This document shows positions 47,431 to 58,757 of a stretch of DNA of 64,000 nt, piece by piece. The stretch is taken from contig JAHRBC010000005.1 in NCBI GenBank assembly GCA_022702545.1, positions 1,984,001-2,048,000 on the forward strand, given 5' to 3'. The stretch comes from Phycomyces nitens (Eukaryota > Mucoromycota > Mucoromycetes > Mucorales > Phycomycetaceae). Positions within the stretch are counted from its first letter, which is position 1, and the number at the start of each line of letters is the position of its first letter. Position numbers and translations under genes: made by a program. The notes under the pieces are model-generated. The model was given only the letters and a program-made list of their open reading frames with translations. It was not told the DNA's origin and did no database searches.

Positions 47431-48740
47431 TATATCTGAGGCTATTCTTTGATTCCGTCTTACAAATATTGTGCTATATAATATTATTCTCCAGTATGTT
47501 CCAGTCAATTTATTATCTTGGTCAAGGATCCAATGTATGATAGATAATATGTAAATGTAGACGTCACCTAAAGCTTCGTCTCCCTGGTTCCCTTTTCACA
47601 TTCCAACAAAATTAATTATTTAAATGACCCATACCCTCTTACCAAACTGTATCCCTCTCTTTCATGTAAGTACAATTTTCTAAGAAACATTCCTCTGGTA
47701 AGTCATTTTCTATTATTTCTTTTCTGCTTTCCAAGCTATAATGTATGTCAGCTTGGTATCTCCAAACGGCAATACTATATACTCTTGAGAAATAAATGCG
47801 TAGAATAAAACTCCTAACCCACTTGTTCTTTTAGATTCCACAAGGTCGTTGAAAAAAAGGACAAGGTAAACATGTATTCGCCAACCTCAGACACTCACAA
47901 GGCTATTGATGAAGAGAAACGATGGCTCACGGTGTAGACTCGGAAATTAAATTGGGAAGTAAAATACCTAGATAATGTACCATGAATATTGTATACTTTT
48001 TTAATCACTCTGCTTTTTCAGGTCTGCCTGGGCGTTTAGTTCCTGGGCAGGGACGTTTCTTTTCTGGACCTACAGGAGGAAGGCACGACTTTCTCTTGTA
48101 CTGTGCCTACAACCTTTGGTGTTGTAGCACTGGCAATTTATTGCGCAAGTGTCTAGAGCGGATGGCTGCAGTATGCGCGATGCGGGCTGTGAACCCGATA
48201 CTCTAGGAATTCAGACTTGGTTATACGGTGTATGCTGACGTGCAGCGCTGCCTAAAGATCATTCTGGTTCCCATACTCTCTTTTAATGTACAGACTCTAT
48301 TTGTGCCGAAGTGATTCGGCCAGAGTGTAGCCATCTTTTTTTTTCTCCTTCGATGTCAGATCAGGTCTTCGTCCTGAGGGAGATGGATCCGTTTGCTTTT
48401 TGTTAGGCAAACGGTGAACTAAGAATCTGACAAAAATGCTGTACATTCTTTCAAAAATAAATTATTTAATAAAAAACCATCTATCAACCACATATTTATT
48501 TATTGGCTTTACTTTTACAATTGATTATAATCCAGCAATATTAATATAATATGAACAAGTCCTGACTGTGCGACGAGTTCCATATTTTCTTGTACCATAT
48601 ATACAACACAGCTTTGGATTAAATGAGTTCAACCAAAACGTAGCTATTCATTTCTCTGTAAAGTTGACTGTAGAATATCTCGTAGAATATTGTATTCAAG
48701 AGAGGTGTATTTCTTGGGCCAATACAACGAGTGTATTGTA
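47431..48740. other. Unassigned block between transposon remnants
   Basis: No recognised gene. A donor GTAAAATACC near 47960 and an acceptor TTTTTCAG near 48021 look like an intron, followed by about 380 less AT-rich bases (48022-48400) with an unrecognised 60-codon frame ending at 48206. It may be a decayed gene piece. Confidence 0.35.
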
Positions 48741-50090
48741 TACCCTCCAATTGAATGGCATTCCCTCCAACCCAAAAACTCCTTGGAAACCAACCAGAGT
48801 TAAAATGTCTTTTTGTCAATTTTTATTTATTTTGAATTTAACACCAAAATGGCATTAACAAAGCTCTCGTGTCATTATTTGAAAAAGCAATTTAAAATAA
48901 CTAGACTTCACAGTGACTTGTCCGAGTTTGTTTTGAGACGGGAAGTGTTGGTTTATGTAAAGTAGTGGTCCAAACGGTTAAAAGAAAGAGAATAAATATC
49001 GATCTCCTCTAACAACTCCTTAGCCCAAATATTGACAATTGGCAGCTTATTCTCTTGAGAAAGATATATAAAAGAAAAGAACTGTAAAGCTTGTTTTTAT
49101 TGCTTTCATCGTTTCGATGTTTATATAAACATTTCGATAATAAATAAAATAATATAATTAGTATAATATTACTAAGCTATTGTTAAAATGCTGGGATAGA
49201 TCATGGTTCTTTGGATAGTTAATAATGAATAAGAGAGATAGATAGAAATAGATAAATGTTGTTGGGGTTCTTTGTTACAATTCTTATGATTTTCAATTGA
49301 TTGCTGCGCCAAACATAGCAATCATGTTCGTCCCAAGGTCATTACTTAACTATTTTTTTTTACATAATCGATACAGGAAGATTTGGGAAGATATGACATG
49401 TTTGGGCCAGCCGGAAATATCCAACTACACGCAACGTGTCAATTTGTAGAGGCATTATCTTCCTTTATAAGACCAACCTTTTCTCAGAAGAGAAAGTTAG
49501 CATGGATATCCCTCAATCAACAATTAAAAAGATATTCAACCGTTGAAAATAAACTGGCTCAGTAGTGCCAAAGTGTAGGCTACTAAGCCAAAAAAAAATT
49601 ACTATTACATAAGGTACTGTTTTTTGTTTGAGTGTCAGACGGAATTACTTTTAGAGCTATGAGCCTTACCAGAAAAACGTTATGTATGATGGTATCATTG
49701 TACGTAGAAAGAGAACTATCGACTATCTTTGGGTAAATGTATTTACTTCTTATGTGCCAGTATTTAAACCAAGGCTGGCATTTAAACAGAAGAAGAATCA
49801 GCTTTTCTAGGCAAGTCCCAGGGTCAGTTTGACAGTTGGGAACTTGGGAAGGGTTATTAGGAGTATAGGTTTATTGTGAAGGACAATTGTTCTGACCCAT
49901 TTGAAATTTGTTAATCTAAAAGACGCTTCCAAGACAGGTATACATTTCAAACCAAGAGGCTTGGAAAAGGTTCGGTGATGGTGTGGGGTTGGTTATGGTT
50001 TAAGAATTTACGCTTCTGAATGTACTTGCTGGCTCTGTGAATCAAGACTTTTGGACAAGCTCTCCTTGTTTATTTGAAGAATAACCCGAA
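48741..50090 (+). pseudogene. Tc1-like transposase, decayed copy C, split by a solo LTR
   Basis: A plus-strand copy of the same family. The left terminal repeat appears as TATACCCTCC near 48739-48748. The N-terminal codons up to 48933 (SDLSEFV) continue after 49446 (RGIIFLYK, then SMDIPQSTIKKIFNR). Downstream pieces include CLSVRRN, FKPRLAFKQKKNQL, LTVGNLGRVI and LGKGSVMVWGW. It has many stops and frame changes and is lost after about 50090, before the Glu of the triad. Confidence 0.8.
48934..49441. repeat. Solo LTR, copy 2, inserted in Tc1-like copy C
   Basis: A 508-bp relative of 46575-47176 with the same ends (TGAGAC, GTGTCA), flanked by GTTT (48930-48933) and ATTT (49442-49445), a target duplication with one change. 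Its insertion splits transposase codons that rejoin when it is removed. Confidence 0.8.
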
Positions 50091-50387
50091 TGTTCAAAGT
50101 ATATCTTCTTTTTTGGTAGGAAAAATTCAGCCCTATTTTATAAGTCTTTCTAATTAAATGAATATACCTGTCGATGGAAATACAGTGAACGTTGTAAAAA
50201 ATAAATATCATTTAATAATTAAACCACCAGATGTGACATGCAGTAAACATGGTATTTTATAACCTTATACTTGCCCTCTGATATAGCTATAAACAATTTA
50301 AGAGTTGGTAAAAAGTAATGTAATTTCAGTTATATTTACGCTCTATACCAGAGATATACTTTTTACAATACTAAATAATGATGTATA

Positions 50388-51731
50388 CACTCCCAGGAAA
50401 AAAGTCATCACACATTTAGGCGATTTTTGCACCCCGAAGATATACACCTTATCTTCTTTAACAAATATCTTTTTATCTGTTCATTGTAATGCCTTGAGAC
50501 TTTATATTCCAATAGTCAATAGTGTATATATTATGAAAATTATAAAATAATAATGTTTAATATCGGGTGTTTCCACCACGAGCAGCAATTACAGCCTTTA
50601 TTCGATCAGGCATACTTGCAACAAGCCTTGCACCAAATTCAAGGTCCATTTTCTCCCACTCCTTGGCAATACAGGCCTTGAGATCTTTAGCATTATTGAT
50701 GTATGCCTTTTGCTCTGCAACACGGTCTTTTATGGCCTTCCAGACATGTTCAATTGGGTTCAAATCAGGGCTTTGCGATGGCCAGTAGTCAAAGCGCTTG
50801 ATTTCCCATCTATTTTTCCACCATGTTGTGTAGGAGCCAGTATGGCATCTAGCACCATCTTCTTGGAATGTGAAGATGGTATCATGTTTCTCATTCAGTT
50901 TTTGATACTAAGGGTTGAATTCTTGGGACAAACAGTTGACATATACATCTTGATTGACAGAGTCATCAAGCACGGTTAGAGGCCCGAATCCTCCAGCCCA
51001 GAAGCAGCCCCACACCATCACCGAGCCTTTTCCAAACTTCTCAGTTTGAAGCATATGTCTATCTTGGAAGCGTTCTCCAGGTTTACGAAGCACGGATGGG
51101 TCAGAATCATTGCCCTTTACCATGAACCTGGACTCATCTGACCAAATAACCCTTCCCCAGTCCTCGACTGTCAAACTGGCCCTGGCTCTTGCCCAACGAA
51201 GCCGATTCTTCTTCTGTTCAAGTGTCCGTCTTGGCCTGGACACTGGTATATAAGAAGCAAATCCGTTTGCCCGAAGATAGTTGATAACCGTCTTTCTACA
51301 TACAATGACACCAGCAAGTGCCAAATTTTGCTGGTGATACCCATAGCTCTCGAAAGGCTGGCGCCTCACACTCAAACAAAGGGCAGTATTATCTGTTGTA
51401 CTGAGTTTTTTAGGCCTTCCTGACCTAGGCTTTGCTGCTGTTGTGCCAGTTTCTTCCCAACGTTTGATGATGCTTTTAATCGTTGATTGAGGGATGTCCA
51501 TGATGATTTTGATCTCTCTTGAGGAATGCTTGGCCTTATGAAGAAAAATAATTCCTCCACAAAGAAACTCTGACAACTCACGACGAGGTGTAGTTTTTTT
51601 GAATCGTTCTTCAACTGATGACATGAGGGCTTTGTTAGTGTAGTTTTGTTTTTAAAGGCAAAAGAAAACAAGAAGTAATAATTTTTTTTTCTAATTTTGG
51701 TTGATATGTGATGACTTTTTATGTCGGAGTG
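50388..51731 (-). mobile_element. Tc1/mariner-type transposon, nearly intact
   Basis: A 1,344-bp element with terminal inverted repeats. The left end is CACTCCCAGGAAAAAAGTCA; the right end, reverse-complemented, is CACTCCGACATAAAAAGTCA; both continue TCACA. It is flanked by TA on both sides, the target of this superfamily. It encodes one transposase on the minus strand with a single premature stop. It is the best-preserved member of a family with at least three other copies within 45-50 kb. Confidence 0.92.
50557..51624 (-). pseudogene. Tc1-like transposase with a single in-frame stop
   Basis: 356 codons in one frame from the ATG at 51624. It has N-terminal helix-turn-helix DNA-binding parts (MDIPQSTIKSIIKRWEETGT with a GRP motif, SGRPKK), then the DDE domain: VIWSDESRFM, FTFQEDGARCH and SQSPDLNPIEHVW, with 35 residues between the second Asp and the Glu. 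GSVMVWGCFWAGG is typical of Tc1 transposases. The only break is a TAG at 50908-50910, where copy A has TGG (Trp). The protein would be cut after the first catalytic Asp, so it is inactive unless the stop is read through. Confidence 0.92.
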
Positions 51732-52435
51732 TATAATAAGCGATATGGTCTACAGAATGAGCTTTTTTAATATATTTTTTCTCCAAAGAAACATATAGAT
51801 TTATCAGATTGAAAAAAAAAGTGGGCCATAACAACAAATAAGTTTACAAATGCAATTTTTACAAAACTGTAAATACAGATGACGATAATTAATCTATATA
51901 TAAAGCTTAAAGGCCAGGCTTTCTGCTGGGTTTCACTGTAGAGACATCAGAAAAGAAACTCGGGCAATACTTTGATGTAGACCAATCCGAACTTTCAGAA
52001 AAGCGCTAGAAGAATACAGTGGTACTCACTGAAATGTGCAAAATTTGTAACGCAAATGACTATGCATCTGTAAGATTGACGGGCTGCGCGAAATGTAAGC
52101 TTATAAAGCAAAATTACTTTAGATATAACTTTGGAGACAGAGATAAATCATCCACTAGATTTTTTTTCCAAATGTGTTCAGATTGCTTATCATGACGTGC
52201 TGCAACAAAAGTCAATTTCTTCTAAAGATACTTGACAACTTATACTTAGAAGCGAGCTGTTGGAAAGCTGATACTTGCGTGGATGTAAAAATAAAGATAT
52301 CCCTGATTTTATGCTTAAGCAGAACTTCTGGTGTATCATATATTAGATGGTTAGTAGTGTATGGGTCACCAACGGTGCCAGTTTGTCTTTTTTTACCATC
52401 TTAAAATGAGCCTCCTTCATGCAATGAATAGCAAA
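51732..52435. other. AT-rich intergenic DNA, no gene seen
   Basis: About 700 bases between the Tc1-type element and the tRNA-like sequence. No coding frame, repeat border or RNA gene is supportable. Confidence 0.5.
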
Positions 52436-52503
52436 CGCAGGCGGCTCGAGTAGCTTAGTAGTGGTGTGATCTACTACTTGAAATCAGTGTGTGTGTTCAA
52501 ATA
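52436..52503 (+). other. tRNA-like sequence (Ser-like), probably a pseudogene or SINE head
   Basis: TAGCTTAGTAGTGG fits a Pol III A box and TGTTCAAATAC a B box about 45 bases on. ACTTGAAATC between them resembles the anticodon arm of tRNA-Ser(TGA). Acceptor pairing is not convincing, and a MITE starts where the 3' end would be. Confidence 0.35.
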
Positions 52504-52943
52504 CGGTGCATTTAGCTTTAACTATCGACTTTTTTCGAATTTGTTTCAATTTTGTTTGATAAAACTCTGTATGTAAAAAAAAATAATGGTATTTAACATT
52601 CGACATACTGGAAAAAGAATAGACTTTGAACCAGTAAAGACTCTAGAATATAACAATTCATATAGTCCGCGACTTGCTTTTCCATGTCGATTTAACAATA
52701 TCCCTGGAAAAAATAATTATTATTTCCGATATATAACCGTCTCTTGCTTGGAAATCTTTAAAACACCAAGTCTTTTTTTTGTTAAAGCTGTTTAATTAAA
52801 AATAAAGCTGCGGAATACATTTATAAGAAAACCATGGATGTCCAATGCACGGCTTGAATTTTTGATAGCTTTATTTTTGCAAAAGTCTTGGGCTCTTGAA
52901 AAGTATGTAAAAAAAAAGTTGATATCCAAATCCAAATGCACCA
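52504..52943 (+). mobile_element. MITE, copy 1
   Basis: A 440-bp non-coding element with imperfect terminal inverted repeats of about 30 bp: GGTGCATTTAGCTTTAACTA at the left, and GGTGCATTTGGATTTGGATA reading in from the right. It is flanked by TA on both sides. It is the same family and orientation as 55285-55617 but holds about 105 extra internal bases bounded by CTGGAAAAA repeats. Confidence 0.8.
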
Positions 52944-53024
52944 TATTATAAATATGGAGTATTCTTTGTCTTGTTTAATATACACCACATATACTTAAAA
53001 AACGTTTTGGGTACAATACGTGGA

Positions 53025-54832
53025 TTAAGTGATAGTGGCTTTATATTCAACAACATAACCAAGTTCTATATTTGTATATCCAAAAACACATTTTTCCTTC
53101 CAATGATCAGACGCTTCTTTTTTCATATGAGCCCTTTCTAGCGTAACTCTTTTGTTTTCCTCGTAATTTGAAATAAATTTCATAATACGAGAGCCTTGTG
53201 CTTTTGAAATGGGATACATTGCTTTAGGTTCAGATGCGTAAAACCAGTCATAATGAGCCTTGATGGGTACTCCAACGACATTTGGCCGGACATTGGGATC
53301 ATACTCTTGTTTTGGGGGAATATCTTCAACTGGTCGTGTAATAAGGGCTATGTTGATATTGTCTGGACATTCCTTGTTGTCTTTTATAATAAACTCTGTA
53401 AAATATATATTTAAAATTTCTAGGCGGCTATATGTCATGTCGATAAACTGGCATCCGGGTGTTGTAAAGTTGCCGTATACTGATGACCCATATAAAAACA
53501 ACTCTTTCAAATATCTGCAGTGGAATGACAGAAACCGGAGAACATCAGAGGTGATTTTTGCGTCGTTTGCTTTGAATGATTGGAGTCTAAATCTCTTTGA
53601 GGTGTAGAGTTCATCTTTAATTTGGATATCAGCATGTTTGAGTTCAAGCGATTTTAAGCGAGGTGCCGAAGAGAGAAAGGTGTCCAGCTCAACAGATACG
53701 GAGCTCTTGATTACAAGATCGACCAAATTACAAAGGGTGTTCTCCATCTCAGTCAACTGTATTGGGACTGTATATATAGATTTACAGCTTAGGGAAAACG
53801 ATTTAATGTTCTTTGAATATTTGGTCAGGCAAGCGTCTGCGATACGTTTGGGAAAATTACGGAGATTATCAGGAGAATAGGCATCCGCTTGGTTGATAGA
53901 AACTACTACACGATCAATCATCGTGTTTCTGGAATCGGATATTTTCCATGCAAATTTATCTTCTTCCCCAAGGCGATTGGAATATCGAATATCCAAGTTT
54001 TTATGTGTTGAAATACCAAAGGATCTTTGAAGAATATTGCCATTGCACTGTTTCTTTGCTCTTTGAGATCGGCCAGGGCATTTTTTGTATAAAATTCGAT
54101 TTTACGTAGATTGGGGTATTTGTGAGTGAAATAATATAACCATCGATTATCTGTGTCTTCAGCTTTTACTGTCAAGCTCCTCATTGCTGTAGCTGGTGAT
54201 ACGTCTGCTATCTTTGAAAAGGCAATGTCAGAAATTGGCAATAGTTTTGATTTTAGCTCCAAATGTCCAAGGTGCTTTAGATGCGAGTGAATGGTTTCAA
54301 TGTCGTTTAATGAGAATGCTAGTGGATGCCTTGGGATAGTGCGCTTTTCAATCCCCAGTCGTCTGAGAGCGGGTAATGACAGGAGAAATTTAACAAGTTT
54401 ATCCCCCATGTCAGGTATATCGATAATCTGTAAAGAGATATCGAATTCTCTCAGTAATCTCCAGGGGTGCCAACCAACATCCAATCCAAGGCACTTCTGG
54501 TTAACATACGTATTGGATAAACGAATACATTTTATATTTGGAAACATCTTTTGGAGTCCGTAGATATCTTCGTCTGTTACTTTCATATAATGTCTTATAT
54601 GCATATATCGTACAAGGTGTCCATTTTCTTGATAGTTGGGTCGGCTGTCAAGGGATGAGGTCAGAACACCATCCAAGATCTCCCTGGAACGTATAACTAG
54701 ATCAGAGTACAAGGAATTCTGGAAAATATTGTTCCATGACTTGCAAACTAGACAGCAAGAGACTTTGTCCTTGTTGGAGAGAAGATCGGTTAATATGGCT
54801 TTGATTTCTTGAGGAAAGTCTGATAAGAGCAT
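53025..54832 (-). pseudogene. F-box/leucine-rich-repeat protein, broken by a frame change
   Basis: The ATG at 54832 opens an F-box (LLSDFPQEIKAILTDLLSNK, then VCKSWNNIF), the part that binds Skp1 in SCF ubiquitin ligases. A leucine-rich-repeat-like region follows (FPNIKCIRLSNTYV, LPALRRLGIEKR, HLKHLGHLELKS, YPNLRKIEFYTK). This frame stops at 53918. LRR-like coding continues in the -1 frame (usable from about 53990) to 53025 (CNLVDLVIKSS, APRLKSLELKHADI, CRYLKELFLYGSS, YSRLEILNIYF). Together they would make about 600 residues. No GT-AG intron fits the overlap, so a small indel between 53918 and about 53990 is likely. It lies between two copies of one MITE. Target unknown. Confidence 0.8.
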
Positions 54833-55284
54833 AATATAAAGAGTATTTTGAATAAATACTGGAAAGAGAGGATTTAATGCTTTTAAAGCCCTTTAATGGC
54901 TTTTATATTATTAGAGTGTGAGAAAAAAAGTAAATAAAAAAAGGCTCTGTTTGTAGGACAAAGGTTCAAAGCCTTGCAAATATAATAATTAATGAACAAT
55001 TATTTTGCTCTCACCAAGAATTAATGATATTCTACCTGCTTAAATATGTTAATATCTAGTCTCTCTCTCGATATTTGTTCGATCCGATATTGGGTAATGT
55101 ATTTGAGGTTTACGTGGAATTGGGGTGTATTAGAATATGTAATTTTGTACAAAAAGTGCTTTCATACCTTGTGCGGTGCAAGGATGAACATTGTTGTTTT
55201 TGTGTACAGGGCCTTGTTTGCGAGACAAGATTGGTTGAGATGCAATTGCTAGACAAGTAAACGAAATAAAAAATAATAGATGTA

Positions 55285-55617
55285 TGGTGCATTTAGCTTT
55301 AACTATCGACTTTTGTCGAACTTGTTTCAATTTCGTTTGATAAAACTCCGCAGGTAAAAAATAATGATATTTAACATCCGACATACTGCAAAATATAATT
55401 ATTATCTCCGCTATGTAACCGTCTCTTACTAGCAAATCTTTAAAACACCAAGGCTTTTTGTTAAAGCTATTTAATTAAAAATAAAGCCGCGGGATACAGC
55501 AATCAATACCATGGCTATCCATTGCGCGGCTTGGATTTTTTATAACCTCGTTTTTGCAAAAGTCTTGGGCTTTTTAAAAGTGCGTAAAAAAGTTGATATC
55601 AAAGTCCGAATGCACCA
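55285..55617 (+). mobile_element. MITE, copy 2
   Basis: 333 bp, flanked by TA on both sides. Terminal repeats TGGTGCATTTAGCTTTAACT and, from the right, TGGTGCATTCGGACTTTGAT continue for about 30 bases with mismatches. It is a close relative of 52504-52943 with an internal deletion. It contains no coding frame and is probably mobilised by a TA-targeting (Tc1/mariner-type) transposase. Confidence 0.82.
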
Positions 55618-56620
55618 TATAGCTACAACATATATAAATTATGTAGTCAAAGACTTTGAAGAAATGGTATTAAAATATCTCTAGTATGATGCTCAAAACG
55701 CTTTTATAGTAAATATGGTAATTAAATTATTCTCTCCTTTAATACTTCTACACGTCAGACAATAATAAATAAAACCAAAAGATCCTAAGCTAATTGCTAG
55801 CTCTCCAAGCCTATATATAATCTGTCTTGCCTTTATCATCATGCTCCACAAGGGAAAACCTGATCTTGCAAAAGCATAACACGCCCAAATGTTATCATTT
55901 TCTCAGCTATATTTTGCTTATTCTTATACTCTCATCGAAATAGAGAGCTATTTTAAAAAACAAAACTACAATCCACTCTTGGCTTTTGTAAAAGAAGCAT
56001 GTATACTATGGGTTATAATCCAGACTTGTTCAATTTGTATGGTTTTACTAAGGCTCATAAATTGTCAAGCCTTTATCAAGATTGTCAAACAGTAGCTGTT
56101 ATTAAGGTAAACATGCTTTTAAATATTAAAAAGGGAGCAATAAGGAAAGCAGGATGACATTAACGCTTGCAAAAGTATACCTATTGTACTGCCTATATGG
56201 AACAGATGTGCCAGGCTGTCGGTCTTCCAACCATAAAAAAACAAAATGAATATACCATTCATCAAGATCTCCGTAACGAATACGGATTCCCTCTTTTGGG
56301 ATATAGATCCTTACAGGTAAAATGGAGGAAGCTTTTTATTTGACTCTATTCTCCTCTTTGGCCAAGGACATATTCTCAATATATATATATATCTAACCCT
56401 TTTTTTCGGGTTTTAATATGTATAATGGTCTCCAGAAGAATCTATATAATATTCATAATGTTTAAATGTGTATGCGTATGCGTATGTGCTACTAAACACA
56501 TAATAGGCATTTGTCGGTTATAATCCCAAAATGCCACCGCAAATGTTTAATAAAAGCACATACTCCTTGGAAAAAATAAAAGCGCCCCTTTCCACTTTTC
56601 ATTTTGTGCAAAAGATTACA
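55618..56620. other. Region upstream of TFB2 with possible gene fragments
   Basis: Mostly AT-rich. Two short stretches look coding-like by composition: 55999-56106 (TMGYNPDLFNLYGF onward, ending before a GTAAAC donor) and 56196-56318 (MEQMCQAVGLPTIKKQ onward, before a GTAAAATGG donor). I do not recognise them and cannot join them. They could be a decayed gene or upstream exons of another transcript. Confidence 0.3.
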
Positions 56621-58757
56621 ATGTCTGTCGACAATTTCAAGACAAATATTTATGAGTACCTCGAGACATTACCAACAGCTACATTTCTAAGATTGTTTCA
56701 AAAACCAGCAACATGTCTTGCTATTTTTCGGTATAGATTGATATATAATATATATAACATATATAAATACACTTGTTTGATCTTGCACAATATATATATA
56801 TATATATATATTATTGATCTTGTACAATATATTGAGCAATTACTCTTAATGACCTAGACTTTTGCCAAGCATCGGAAGGCAGATTGTAATGTCTCTCTTG
56901 TATGTTGAGACCTCAGTTAATGCCCAAGATGTCAACAGTTGGGTTACCAATGATGGTCAACGGTATGTTACCCAAACTGATCATACTTGGATCGCAGTAG
57001 CTTGGACAAAACAAAACACGCTCAACCAATGATTGTTCTTGCCTAGCAAACTCTCGGAAGCATTACTCAAGCTAACTCGACTACGGATACTCGAACACAA
57101 GGAAAATTGTTTGGTGATGAACGAGACGTTCCGCCAAGAGTTTCAAAATGCACTCACGGGAGGGTAAAGCTGAACATCGTGTGAAGAGTATAAAGAGGAC
57201 TAATCGTCAAGATAATGATGATAATAATAATAAATCAGAGGAACCCAGCAATCATTTGGACTTCCCTGTTCAACTCCTGACAAACACCCTGTGGATATCT
57301 CATTTCTAGACCAATATGCAACCCAGCAATGGGAGTCTATTCTCCATTACATGGTCGGCACATCGCTCACAAAGAAGCCAAGCCGAGGTGTTCTCAATCT
57401 ACTAGAGCGCAGTCAACTTATGCAGGCCAGGTAATTAGGAGCGAGGGACCAGATAAGCAAACATGAATTCATCCATGGTGGTAGTCCAACAGATCAAACA
57501 CATCTACAGATTACAAACAAGGGATTTCAATTCTTATTACAAGACGTGAATACCCAAGTATGGGCATTTTTATTACAGTACTTGGATATGGCAGAGGTAA
57601 GTATTGTTGGTTTGGCAATATAGAGGCCATTTTTACTGAATCTCTATTTCAGGTCCTGCAAATGGATTTAGTAGAGGTCCTGAATTTCTTATTTCAACTG
57701 GGCTCTCTAGAGCTGGGAGAGGTATGGAATAGACGAACAATTATATAAACTGATAAGCTTTTTGTAGAATTATTCTGTAGAGACCTTGACACAGACCCAG
57801 CAGCAAATGCTGGAAGATCTAAGAGATTATGGAATTGTCTATCAAAGAAAGGTAGGTTTGTTATCTACAAAACACATGTAATTAACTATCAATCATTTGT
57901 AATCTAGGGAGGATCCCGTCGGTACTATCCCACTCGTTTAGCTACCACATTAACATCCGGAAATGCTGCCCTGGCTGGTGCAGCTCCAAAAAACTCTACA
58001 GGCCATGAAACTGGCAAGACACCTGCAGCAGATGAGGAAGAGGGCGATCAGGGCTTTATGATTTTAGAAACAAATTACAGGGTCTATGCTTATACTGGTA
58101 AGATATCATCAATTGATAAAAAGAGGCCCAAGTTTGATAATATCCACCATAGACTCACCGCTCCAGATTGCGGTGTTAAACTTGTTTGTGAACTTGCAGT
58201 CTCGGTTCAGAAACATGGTTGCTGGCGTCATTAGTCGTGAAAGTGTCAGGAATGCACTCTTGAAAGGAATTACTGCAGACCAGATAATCTCATATATGCA
58301 AACACACGCCCATCCACAGATGAGGAAAAAGGTAAATTGGCGTATATTGGACTTGGGTTAATGTCATTTTTGTAGACTCCTGTCCTGCCTCTGACGGTTG
58401 TAGATCAAATAAGATTGTGGGAAATGGAGAGAAACCGATTAAAGACAACTCCAGGTAAGGCACACCCGAATAAAGAAACGATGATTAAAATGTTTCCTAT
58501 GATTAGCCTATCTGTATCATGAATTTGGTACACAGGCAGACTTTGATGCAGCAGAGAAGCACGCACAGGAGCTCAATGTATTACTATGGGCAAATGCAAA
58601 GAAGCGTACAATGATCATAACACAAGAGTAAGTAACCACAAGTATCTTTCATTTCTAACTATCTATATGTATATCTATATATCTATATATCTTGTGTAGT
58701 GGCCACGATGGAGTCAAGGGCTTTGTCAAACGCCGTATACAGAGTATCAAGTCATAG
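56621..58757 (+). CDS. TFB2: TFIIH core subunit Tfb2 (human p52)
   Basis: Twelve exons: 56621-56730, 56858-56962, 57047-57163, 57239-57430, 57485-57596, 57653-57721, 57768-57851, 57908-58097, 58153-58331, 58376-58454, 58507-58627, 58700-58757, giving 471 aa. Tfb2 anchors and stimulates the XPB/Ssl2 translocase in TFIIH during promoter opening and nucleotide excision repair. Seen: conserved blocks [94 protein letters not shown] and [17 protein letters not shown] start at 56621 gives the family-like N-terminus; an in-frame ATG at 56531 would add 30 residues. The intron at 57431-57484 was chosen over a 27-nt alternative. Confidence 0.95.

Noticed and set aside
46575..49441. A single LTR retrotransposon with 500-600 bp LTRs
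   Set aside because: Each repeat has its own flanking duplication and lies in a different transposase remnant; there is no gag or pol between them.
57431..57457. A 27-nt intron in TFB2
   Set aside because: Too short for a fungal intron; a 54-nt intron (57431-57484) keeps frame and family sequence.
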